A stretch of 64,000 nucleotides of DNA from Megalopta genalis. Taxonomy: Eukaryota > Arthropoda > Insecta > Hymenoptera > Halictidae. Below, piece after piece: positions 34,101-46,117 of the stretch; position 1 is the first letter of the stretch, and each line of letters begins with the position of its first letter. The notes under the pieces were generated by a model. The model saw nothing but the letters and a program-made list of their open reading frames with translations. It did not search any database and had not been told where the DNA came from. The stretch covers positions 203,948 through 267,947 of the forward strand of contig NW_027476377.1 in the NCBI RefSeq assembly GCF_051020955.1, given 5' to 3'. The position numbers and the translations under genes are program-made.

Positions 34101-34678
34101 AATCCATGAAAAACACATGATTTAGCTTCAAATCAATTCGAAGTAGAAGGCTTAGATTCAAATCCATGCGAAACGAAAGATTTAGATTCAAATACTTGCG
34201 AATATAAGTGATATAGCTTCAAATGCAGGCGAAACAAACGAGTTAGCTACAAATCCATGTGAAACACATGATTTAGCTTGAAATCAATGCGAAGTAGAAG
34301 ACTTAGCTTCAAATCCATGCGAAAAGAATGATTTAGCTTCAAATACTTGTGATATACATGATTTAGCTTCAACTGCATGCGAAACAACTGAGTTAGCTTC
34401 AAATCCAAGCGAAACACATGATTTAGATTCAAATACTTGCCTTATAAATGATATAGCTTCAAGTGCAGGCGAAACAAACGAGTTAGCTACAAATCCATGA
34501 AAAACACATGATTTAGCTTCAAATCAATTCGAAGTAGAAGGCTTAGATTCAAATCCATGCGAAACGAAAGATTTAGATTCAAATACTTGCGAATATAAGT
34601 GATATAGCTTCAAATGCAGGCGAAACAAACGAGTTAGCTTCAAATCCACGTGAAACACATGATTTAGCTTGAAATCAA
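25431..34678 (+). repeat. 4,624-bp direct tandem duplication (25,431-30,054 and 30,055-34,678)
   Basis: Two directly adjacent copies with a constant spacing of 4,624 bp. All landmarks I checked coincide: CGAGACGAATG, TTCAAGTACTTGCC, ATCCAGGCGAAACAC, ATGCTAAACG, several 31-bp beta units and the CATGAAAAACAC unit. I found no difference in the parts compared, so the event is recent or the assembly has repeated a segment. The match ends near 34,703, where CGAAACG replaces CGAGACG and the sequence switches to the 13.48-kb-spaced copy. Confidence 0.88.
28391..30000 (+). repeat. Block shared with 40,490-42,100 and partly 58.9-60.0 kb
   Basis: Matches about 40,490-42,099 at 12,099-bp spacing, and 33,015-34,624 as part of the 4,624-bp tandem. 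Distinctive units are GACTCAGCTTC, GGAACAAACAAG, AATCTATTCGG, TTCTATTCCATGCGG and TTAACTTCAACTGAATGCGG. A related copy lies at 58,894-60,010. A plus-strand frame at 28,628-28,882 is open for 84 codons in each copy, but only as a stretch between recurrent stops. Confidence 0.83.
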
Positions 34679-34731
34679 TGCTAAGTAGAAGGCTTAGCTT
34701 CAAATCCATGCGAAACGAATGATTTAGCTTC

Positions 34732-37700
34732 AAATACTTGTGATATACATGATTTAGCTTCAACTGCATGCGAAACTACTGAGTTAGCTTCAAATCCAAG
34801 CGGAACACATGATTTAGCTTCAAATACTTGCCATATAAATGATATAGCTTCAATTGCAGGCGAAACAAACCAGTTAACTTCAATTCCATGCGAAACAAAT
34901 GATTTAGCTTCAAATCAATGCTAAGTAGAAGGCTTAGCTTCAAATCCATGCGAAACGAATGATTTAGCTTCAAATACTTGCCTTATAAATGATATAGCTT
35001 CAAATGCAGGCGACACAAACGAGTTAGCTTTAAATCCAAGCGAAACACATGATTTAGTTTCAAATCAGTGCCAAGTAGAAGGCTTAGCATCAAATCAATG
35101 CGGAAGAAATGGTTTAGATTCAGATACTTGTAATAAACATGATTTAGCTTCCACTGCATTCGAAACAAACGAGTTAGCTTCAAATCCAAGCGAAACACAT
35201 GATTTAGTTTCAAATTAATGCGAAGTAGAAGGCTTAGCTTCAAATCCATGCGAAACGAATGGTTTAGCTTCAAATGCTTGCGATACAAATGATATAGCTT
35301 CAAATGCAGGCGAAACAAACGAGTTAGCTTGAAATCCACGTGAAACACATGATTTAGCTTGAAATCAATGCGAAGTAGAAGACTTAGCTTCAAATCTATA
35401 CGGAACAAATGGTTTAGCCTCAAATACTTGTGATATACATGATTTAGCTTCAACTGCATGCGAAACTACTGAGTTAGCTTCAAATCCAAGCGGAACACAT
35501 GATTTAGATTCAAATACTTGCCTTATAAATGATATAGCTTCAAGTGCAGGCGAATCAAACGAGTTAGCTACAAATCCATGCAAAACACATAATTTAGCTT
35601 CAAATCAATTCGACGTAGAAGGCTTAGATTCAAATCCATGCGAAACGAAAGATTTATATTCAAATACTTGCGAATATAAGTGATATAGCTTCAAATGCAG
35701 GCGAAACAAACGAGTTAGCTTCAAATCCAAGCGAAACACATGATTTAGCTTCAAATGAATGCGGAGTAGAAGACTTAGCTTCAAATCCATGCGAAACGAA
35801 TGATTTACCTTCAAATACTTGCCTTATAAATGATATAGCTTCAAATACAGGCGAAACAAACGAGTTAGCTTCAAATCCAAGCGAAACACATGATTTAGCT
35901 TCACATACTTGCCTTATAAATGATATAGCTTCAATTGCAGGCGAAACAAACCAGTTAACTACAATTCCATGCGAAACAAATGATTTATCTTCAAATCAAT
36001 GCGAAGTAGAAGGCTTAGCTTCAAATCCATGCGAAACGAATGGTTTAGCTTCAAATGCTTTCGATATAAATGATATAGCTTCAAATGCAGGCGGAACAAA
36101 CGAGTTAGCTTTAAATCCAAGCGAAACACATGATTTAGTTTCAAATCAGTGCCAAGTAGAAGGCTTAGCATCAAATCAATGCGGAAGAAATGGTTTAGAT
36201 TCAGATACTTGTAATAAACATGATTTAGCTTCCACTGCATTCGAAACAAACGAGTTAGCTTCAAATCCAAGCGAAACACATGATTTAGTTTCAAATTAAT
36301 GCGAAGTAGGAGGCTTAGCTTCAAATCCATGCGAAACGAATGGTTTAGCTTCAAATGCTTGCGATACAAATGATATAGCTTCAAATGCAGGCGAAACAAA
36401 CGAGTTAGCTTCAAATCCACGTGAAACACATGATTTAGCTTGCAATCAATGCGGAGTAGAAGACTTAGCTTCAAATCTATGCGGAACAAATGGTTTAGCC
36501 TCAAATACTTGTGATATACATGATTTAGCTTCAACTGCATGCGAAACAACTGAGTTAGCTACAAATCCAAGCGACACACATGATTTAGCTTCAAATCAAT
36601 GCGAAGTAGAAGGCTTAGCTTCAAATCCATGCGAAACGAATGGTTTAGCTTCAAATGCTTGCGATATAAATGATATAGCTTCAAATGCAGGCGGAACAAA
36701 CGAGTTAGCTTTAAATCCAAGCGAAACACATGATTTAGTTTCAAATCAGTGCCAAGTAGAAGGCTTAGCTTCAAATCAATGCGGAAGAAATGGTTTAGAT
36801 TCAGATACTTGTAATAAGCATGATTTAGCTTCAACTGCATTCGAAACAAACGAGTTAGCTTCAAATCCAAGCGAAACACATGATTTAGCTACAAAATACT
36901 TGCCTTATAAATGATATAGCTTAAAAGGCAGGCGAAACATACGAGTTAGCTACAAATCCAAGCGAAACACATGATTTAGCTTCAAATCAATGTGAAGCAG
37001 ATGGCTTAGCTTCAAATCCATGCGAAACGAATGGTTTAGCTTCAAATGCTTGCGATATAAATGATGTAGCTTCAAATGCAGGCGGAACAAACGAGTTAGC
37101 TTTAAATCCAAGCGAAACACATGATTTAGTTTCAAATCAGTGCCAAGTGGAAGGCTTAGCTTCAAATCAATGCGGAAGAAATGGTTTAGATTCAGATATT
37201 TGTAATAAACATGATTTAGCTTCCACTGCATTCGAAACAAACGAGTTAGCTTCAAATCCAAGCGAAACACATGATTTAGTTTCAAATTAATGCGAAGTAG
37301 AAGGCTTAGCTTCAAATCCATGCGATACGAATGGTTTAGCTTCAAATGCTTGCGATACAAATGATATAGCTTCAATTGCAGGCGAAACAAACCAGTTTAC
37401 TTCAATTCCATGCGAAACAAATGATTTAGCTTCATATCAATGCTAAGTAGAAGGCTTAGCTTCAAATCCATGCGAAACGAATGATTTAGCTTCAAATACT
37501 TGCCTTATAAATGATATAGCTTCAAATGCAGGCGACACAAACGCGTTAGCTTCAAATCCAAGCGAAACACATGATTTAGTTTCAAATCAGTGCCAAGTAG
37601 AAGGCTTAGCTTTAAATCAATGCGGAAGAAATGGTTTAGATTCAGATACTTGTAATAAACATGATTTAGCTTCCACTGCATTCGAAACAAACGAGTTAGC

Positions 37701-40490
37701 TTCAAATCCAAGCGAAACACATGATTTAGTTTCAAATTAATGCGAAGTAGAAGGCTTAGCTTCAAATCCATGCGAAACGAATGGTTTAGCTTCAAATGCT
37801 TGCGATACAAATGATATAGCTTCAAATGCAGGCGAAACAATCGAGTTAGCTTCAAATCCACGTGAAACACATGATTTAGCTTGAAATCAATGCGAAGTAG
37901 AAGACTTAGCTTCAAATCTATACGGAACAAATGGTTTAGCCTCAAATACTTGTGATATACATGATTTAGCTTCAACTGCATGCGAAACTACTGAGTTAGC
38001 TTCAAATCCAAGCGGAACACATGATTTAGCTTCAAATACTTGCCATATAAATGATATAGCTTCAATTGCAGGCGAAACAAACCAGTTAACTTCAATTCCA
38101 TGCGAAACAAATGATTTAGCTTCAAATCAATGCTAAGTAGAAGGCTTAGCTTCAAATCCATGCGAAACGAATGATTTAGCTTCAAATACTTGCCTTATAA
38201 GTGATATAGCTTCAAATGCAGGCGACACAAACGCGTTAGCTTCAAATCCAAGCGAAACACATGATTTAGCTTCAAATGAATGCGGAGTAGAAGACTTAGC
38301 TTCAAATCTATGCGGAACAAACGGTTTAGCCTCAAATACTTGTGATATACATGATTTAGCTTCAACTGCATGCGAAACAACTTAGTTAGCTTCAAATCCA
38401 AGCGAAACACATGATTTAGATTCAAATACTTGCCTTATAAATGATATAGCTTCAAGTGCAGGCGAAACAAACGAGTTAGCTACAAATCCATGCAAAACAC
38501 ATGTTTAAGCTTCAAATCAATTCGAAGTAGAAGGCTTAGGTTCAAATCCATGCGAAACGAAATATTTAGATTCAAATACTTGCGAATATAAGTGATATAG
38601 CTTCAAATGCAGGCGAAACAAACGAGTTAGCTACAAATCCATGTGAAACACATGATTTAGCTTGAAATCAATGCGAAGTAGAAGACTTAGCTTCAAATCT
38701 ATGCGGAACAAATGGTTTAGCCTCAAATACTTGTGATATACATGATTTAGCTTCAACTGCATGCGAAACTACTGACTTAGCTTCAAATCCAAGCGGAACA
38801 CATGATTTAGCATCAAATACTTGCCGTATAAATGAAATAGCTTCAATTGCAGGCGAAACAAACCAGTTAACTTCAATTCCATGCGAAACAAATGATTTAG
38901 CTTCAAATCAATGCTAAGTAGAAGGCTTAGCTTCAAATCCATGCGAGACGAATGATTTAGCTTCAAGTTCTTGCCTTATAAATGATATAGCTTCAAATGC
39001 AGGCGACTCAAACGAGTTAGCTTCAAATCCAGGCGAAACACATGATTTAGCTTCAAATACTTGCCTTATAAATGATATAGCTTCAATTGCAGGCGAAACA
39101 AACCAGTTAACTACAAATCCATGCGAAACAAATGATTTATCTTCAAATCAATGCGAAGTAGAAGGCTTAGCTTCAAATCCATGCTAAACGAATGGTTTTG
39201 CTTCAAATGCTTGCGATATAAATGATATAGCTTCAAATGCAGGCGGAACAAACGAGTTAGCTTTAAATCCAAGCGAAACACATGATTTAGTTTCAAATCA
39301 GTGCCAAGTGGAAGGCTTAGCTTCAAATCAATGCGGAAGAAATGGTTTAGATTCAGATATTTGTAATAAACATGATTTAGCTTCCACTGCATTCGAAACA
39401 AACGAGTTAGCTTCAAATCCAAGCGAAACACATGATTTAGTTTCAAATTAATGCGAAGTAGAAGGCTTAGCTTCAAATCCATGCGATACGAATGGTTTAG
39501 CTTCAAATGCTTGCGATACAAATGATATAGCTTCAATTGCAGGCGAAACAAACCAGTTTACTTCAATTCCATGCGAAACAAATGATTTAGCTTCAAATCA
39601 ATGCTAAGTAGAAGGCTTAGCTTCAAATCCATGCGAAACGAATGATTTAGCTTCAAATACTTGCCTTATAAATGATATAGCTTCAAATGCAGGCGACACA
39701 AACGCGTTAGCTTCAAATCCAAGCGAAACACATGATTTAGTTTCAAATCAGTGCCAAGTAGAAGGCTTAGCTTTAAATCAATGCGGAAGAAATGGTTTAG
39801 ATTCAGATACTTGTAATAAACATGATTTAGCTTCCACTGCATTCGAAACAAACGAGTTAGCTTCAAATCCAAGCGAAACACATGATTTAGTTTCAAATTA
39901 ATGCGAAGTAGAAGGCTTAGCTTCAAATCCATGCGAAACGAATGGTTTAGCTTCAAATGCTTGCGATACAAATGATATAGCTTCAACTGCATGCGAAACT
40001 ACTGAGTTAGCTTCAAATCCAAGCGGAACACATGATTTAGCTTCAAATACTTGCCATATAAATGATATAGCTTCAATTGCAGGCGAAACAAACCAGTTAA
40101 CTTCAATTCCATGCGAAACAAATGATTTAGCTTCAAATCAATGCTAAGTAGAAGGCTTAGCTTCAAATCCATGCGAAACGAATGATTTAGCTTCAAATAC
40201 TTGCCTTATAAATGATATAGCTTCAAATGCAGGCGACACAAACGCGTTAGCTTCAAATCCAAGCGAAACACATGATTTAGCTTCAAATGAATGCGGAGTA
40301 GAAGACTTAGCTTCAAATCTATGCGGAACAAACGGTTTAGCCTCAAATACTTGTGATATACATGATTTAGCTTCAACTGCATGCGAAACAACTTAGTTAG
40401 CTTCAAATCCAAGCGAAACACATGATTTAGATTCAAATACTTGCCTTATAAATGATATAGCTTCAAGTGCAGGCGAAACAAACGAGTTAG
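34732..40490 (+). repeat. Domain-2 large block, copy B (spacing about 13.48 kb)
   Basis: Second copy of about 21,250-27,159. It lacks the extra A of copy A, lacks one 150-bp five-mer near 39,980, and differs at 36,454, 36,481 and 36,548 in a cluster. It then joins at about 40,490 to sequence matching 28,391 onward, skipping the equivalent of 27,160-28,390. Confidence 0.86.
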
Positions 40491-42100
40491 CTTCAAATCC
40501 AAGCGAAACACATGATTTAGCCTCAAATGAATGCGGAGTAGAAGACTCAGCTTCAAATCTATGCGGAACAAATGGTTTAGCCTCAAATACTTGTGATATA
40601 CATGATTTAGCTTCAACTGCATGCGAAACAACTGAGTTAGCTACAAATCCAAGCGAAACACATGATTTAGCTTCAAATCAATGCGAAGTAGAAGGCTTAG
40701 CTTCAAATCCATGCGAAACGAATGGTTTGGCTTCAAATGCTTGCGATATAAATGATATAGCTTCAAATGCAGGCGGAACAAACAAGTTAGCTTTAAATCC
40801 AAGCGAAACACATGATTTAGTTTCAAATCAGTGCAAAGTAGAAGGCTTAGCTTCAAATCAATGCGGAAGAAATGGTTTAGATTCAGATACTTGTAATAAG
40901 CATGATTTAGCTTCAACTGCATTCGAAACAAACGAGTTAGCTTCAAATCCAAGCGAAACACATGATTTAGTTTCAAATTAATGCGAAGTAGAAGGCTTAG
41001 ATTCAAATCCATGCGAAACGAATGGTTTAGCTTCAAATGCTTGCGATACAAATGATATAGCTTCAAATGCAGGCGCAACAAACGAGTTAGCTACAAATCC
41101 ATGTGAAACGCATGATTTAGCTTGAAATCAATGCGAAGTAGAAGACTTAGCTTCAAATCTATTCGGAACAAATGGTTTAGCTTCAAATGCTTGCGATATA
41201 AATGATATAGCTTCAAAAGCAGGCGAAAGAAACGAGTTAGCTACAAATCCATGCGAAACACATGATTTAGCTTGAAATCAATGCGAAGTAGAAGGCTTAT
41301 CTTCTATTCCATGCGGAACAAATGGATTAGCTACAAATACTTGTGATAGACATGATTTAACTTCAACTGAATGCGGAGTAGAAGACTTAGCTTCAAATCT
41401 ATGCGGAACAAACGGTTTAGCCTCAAATACTTGTGATATACATGATTTAGCTTCAACTGCATGCGAAACAACTGAGTTAGCTTCAAATCCAAGCGGAACA
41501 CATGATTTAGATTCAAATACTTGCCTTATAAATGATATAGCTTCAAGTGCAGGCGAAACAAACGAGTTAGCTACAAATCCATGAAAAACACATGATTTAG
41601 CTTCAAATCAATTCGAAGTAGAAGGCTTAGATTCAAATCCATGCGAAACGAAAGATTTAGATTCAAATACTTGCGAATATAAGTGATATAGCTTCAAATG
41701 CAGGCGAAACAAACGAGTTAGCTACAAATCCATGTGAAACACATGATTTAGCTTGAAATCAATGCGAAGTAGAAGACTTAGCTTCAAATCCATGCGAAAA
41801 GAATGATTTAGCTTCAAATACTTGTGATATACATGATTTAGCTTCAACTGCATGCGAAACAACTGAGTTAGCTTCAAATCCAAGCGAAACACATGATTTA
41901 GATTCAAATACTTGCCTTATAAATGATATAGCTTCAAGTGCAGGCGAAACAAACGAGTTAGCTACAAATCCATGAAAAACACATGATTTAGCTTCAAATC
42001 AATTCGAAGTAGAAGGCTTAGATTCAAATCCATGCGAAACGAAAGATTTAGATTCAAATACTTGCGAATATAAGTGATATAGCTTCAAATGCAGGCGAAA
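40490..42100 (+). repeat. Third copy of the 28.4-30.0 kb block
   Basis: Aligned to 28,391-30,000 at a constant 12,099-bp spacing with shared private units (GGAACAAACAAG, AATCTATTCGG, TTCTATTCCATGCGG). One visible difference is GAGTTAGCTAC near 41,564 versus GAGTCAGCTAC near 29,465. The match weakens at about 42,100, where AAACATACGAG replaces AAACAAACGAG. Confidence 0.83.
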
Positions 42101-45100
42101 CATACGAGTTAGCTACAAATCCATGCGAAACAAATGATTTAGCTTCAAATCAATGCTAAGTAGAAGGCTTAGCTTCAAATCCATGCGAAACGAATGATTT
42201 AGCTTCAAATACTTGTGATATACATGATTTAGCTTCAACTGCATGCGAAACAACTGAGTTAGCTTCAAATCCAAGCGAAACACATGATTTAGATTCAAAT
42301 ACTTGCCTTATAAATGATATAGCTTCAAATGCAGGCGAAACAAACGAGTTAGTTACAAATCCATGTGAAACACATGATTTAGCTTGAAATCAATGCGAAG
42401 TAGAAGACTTAGCTTCAAATCCATGCGAAAAGAATGGTTTAGCTTCAAATACCTGCCTTATAAATGATATAGCTTCAAATGCAGGCGAAACAAACGAGTT
42501 AGCTTCAAATCCAAGCGAAACACATGATTTAGCTTCAAATACTTGCCTTATAAATGATATAGCTTCAAGTGCAGGCGAAACAATCGAGTTAGCAACAAAT
42601 CCATGCAAAAGACACGATTAAGCTTCAAATCAATTCGAAGTAGAAGGCTTAGATTCAAATCCATGCGAAACGAAAGATTTAGATTCAAATACTTGCGAAT
42701 ATAAGTGATATAGCTTCAAATGCAGGCGAAACAAACGAGTTAGCTACAAATCCATGTGAAACATATGATTTAGCTTGAAATCAATGCGAAGTAGAAGACT
42801 TAGCTTCAAATCTATGCGGAACAAATGGTTTAGACTCAAATACTTGTGATATACATGATTTAGCTTCAACTGCATGCGAAACAACTGAGGTAGTTTTCAA
42901 ATCCAAGCGAAACACATGATTTAGATTCAAATACTTGCCTTATAAATGATATAGCTTCAAGTGCAGGCGAATCAAACGAGTTAGCTACAAATCCATGCAA
43001 AACACATAATTTAGCTTCAAATCAATTCGAAGTAGAAGGCTTAGATTCAAATCCATGCGAAACGAAAGATTTATATTCAAATACTTGCGAATATAAGTGA
43101 TATAGCTTCAAATGCAGGCGAAACAAACGAGTTAGCTTCAAATCCAAGCGAAACACATGATTTAGCTTCACATGAATGCGGAGTAGAGGACTTAGCTTCA
43201 AATCCATGCGAAACGAATGATTTACCTTCAAATACTTGCCTTATAAATGATATAGCTTCAAATACAGGCGAAACAAACGAGTTAGCTTCAAATCCAAGCG
43301 AAACACATGATTTAGCTTCAAATACTTGCCTTATAAATGATATAGCTTCAATTGCAGGCGAAACAAACGAGTTAGCTTTAAATCCAAGCGAAACACTTGA
43401 TTTAGTTTCAAATCAGTGCCAAGTAGAAGGCTTAGCTTCAAATCAATGCGGAAGAAATGGTTTAGATTCAGATACTTGTAATAAAGATGATTTAGCTTCC
43501 ACTGCATTCGAAACAAACGAGTTAGCTTCAAATCCAAGCGAAACACATGATTTAGTTTCAAATTAATGCGAAGTAGAAGGCTTAGCTTCAAATCCATGCG
43601 AAACGAATGGTTTAGCTTCAAATGCTTGCGATACAAATGATATAGCTTCAAATGCAGGCGAAACAAACGAGTTAGCATCAAATCCACGTGAAACACATGA
43701 TTTAGCTTGAAATCAATGCGAAGTAGAAGACTTAGCATCAAATCTATACGGAACAAATGGTTTAGCCTCAAATACTTGTGATATACATGATTTAGCTTCA
43801 ACTGCATGCGAAACAACTCAGTTAGCTTCAAATCCAAGCGAAACACATGATTTAGATTCAAATACTTGCCTTATAAATGATATAGCTTCAAGTGCAGGCG
43901 AATCAAACGAGTTAGCTATAAATCCAAGCGAAACACATGATTTAGCTTCAAATGAATGCGGAGTAGAAGACTTAGCTTCAAATCTATGCGGAACAAATGG
44001 TTTAGCCTCAAATACTTGTGATATACATGATTTAGCTTCAACTGCATGCGAAACAACTGAGTTAGCTACAAATCCAAGCGAAACACATGATTTAGCTTCA
44101 AATCAATGCGAAGTAGAAGGCTTAGCTTCAAATCCATGCGAAACGTATGGTTTAGCTTCAAATGCTTGCGATATAAATGATATAGCTTCAAATGCAGGCG
44201 GAACAAACGAGTTAGCTTTAAATCCAAGCGAAACACATGATTTAGTTTCAAATCAGTGCGAAGTAGAAGGCTTAGCTTCAAATCAATGCGAAACAAATGG
44301 TTTAGATTCAGATACTTGTGATAAACATGATTTAGCTTCCTCTGCATGCGAAACAAACGAGTTAGCTTCAAATCCAAGCGAAACACATGATTTAGTTTCA
44401 AATTGATGCGAAGTAGAAGGCTTAGCTTCAAATCCATGCGATACGAATGGTTTAGCTTCAAATGCTTGCGAATATAAGTGATATAGCTTCAAATGCAGGC
44501 GAAACAAACGAGTTAGCTACAAATCCATGCGAAACAAATGATTTAGCTTCAAATCAATGCTAAGTAGAAGGCTTAGCTTCAAATCCATGCGAAACGAATG
44601 ATTTAGCTTCAAATACTTGCCTTATAGATGATATAGCTTCAAATGCTGGCGACACAAACGAGTTAGCTTCAAATCCAAGCGAAACACATGATTTAGCCTC
44701 AAATGAATGCGGAGTAGAAGACTTAGCTTCAAATCTATGCGGAACAAATGGTTTAGCCTCAAATACTTGTGATATACATGATTTAGCTTCAACTGCTTGC
44801 GAAACAACTGAGTTAGCTTCAAATCCAAGCGAAACACATGATTTAGATTCAAATACTTGCCTTATAAATGATATAGCTTCAAATGCAGGTGAAACAAACG
44901 AGTTAGCTACAAATCCATGTGAAACACATGATTTAGCTTGAAATCAATGCGAAGTAGAAGACTTAGCTTCAAATCCATGCGAAAAGAATGATTTAGCTTC
45001 AAATACCTGCCTTATAAATGATATAGCTTCAAATGCAGGCGAAACAAACGAGTTAGCTTCAAATCCAAGCGAAACACATGATTTAGCTTCAAATGAATGT

Positions 45101-46117
45101 GGAGTAGAAGACTTAGCTTCAAATCCATGCGAAACGAATGATTTAGCTTCAAATACTTGCCTTATAAATGATATAGCTTCAAATGCATGCGAAACAAACG
45201 TGTTAGCTTCAAATCCAAGCGAAACACATGATTTAGCTTCAAATGCATGCGGAGTAGAAGATTTAGCTTCAAATCTATGCGGAACAAATGGTTTAGCCTC
45301 AAATACTTGTGATGTACATGATTTAGCTTCAACTGCATGCGAAACAACTGAGTTAGCTTCAAATACAAGCGAAACACATGATTTAGATTCAAATACTTGC
45401 CTTATAAATGATATAGCCTCAAGTGCGGGCGAAACAAATGAGTTAGCTACAAATCCATGTGAAACACATGATTTAGCTTGAAATCAATGCGAAGTAGAAG
45501 ACTTAGCTTCAAATCCATGCGAAAAGAATGATTTAGCTTCAAATACCTGCCTTTTAAATGATATAGCTTCAAGTGCAGGCGAAACAAACGAGTTAGCTAT
45601 AAATCCATGTGAAACACATGATTTAGCTTGAAATCAATGCGAAGTAGAAGACTTAACTTCAAATCTATGCGGACCAAATGGTTTAGCCTCAAATACTTGT
45701 GATATACATGATTTAGCTTCAACTGCATGCGAAACTACTGAGTTAGCTTCAAATCCAAGCGGAACACATGATTTAGCATCAAATACTTGCCATATAAATG
45801 ATATAGCTTCAATTGCAGGCGAAACAAACCAGTTAACTTCAATTCCATGCGAAACAAATGATTTAGCTTCAAATCAATGCTAAGTAGAAGGCTTAGCTTC
45901 AAATCCATGCGAGACGAATGATTTAGCTTCAAATACTTGCCTTATAAATGATATAGCTTCAAATGCAGGCGACACAAACGAGTTAGCTTCAAATCCAAGC
46001 GAAACACATGATTTAGCTTCAAATGAATGCGGAGTAGAAGACTTAGCTTCAAATCTATGCGGAACAAATGGTTTAGCCTCAAATACTTGTGATATACATG
46101 ATTTAGCTTCAACTGCA
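42100..46117 (+). repeat. Mosaic transition segment between domains 2 and 3
   Basis: No single long partner. Pieces match several places: 43,022-43,330 resembles 35,605-35,920, 43,331-43,861 resembles 37,505-37,981, 44,622-44,880 resembles 47,354-47,610 (2,732-bp spacing), 45,162-45,460 resembles 48,674-48,960, and 45,597-46,120 resembles 50,040-50,560 (4,443-bp spacing). A 1-bp insertion lies in GGTAGTTTTCAAATCC near 42,890. Units at 45,091-45,230 supply the variant later seen as a 150-bp insertion at 53,582-53,731. Satellite only. Confidence 0.75.

Noticed and set aside
15034..34678. Meaning in the near-equal spacings 4,625 bp (15.0/19.7 kb) and 4,624 bp (25.4/30.1 kb)
   Set aside because: The two duplications involve different monomer families and boundaries. 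With block lengths limited to multiples of 30 plus a few bases, a coincidence is likely.
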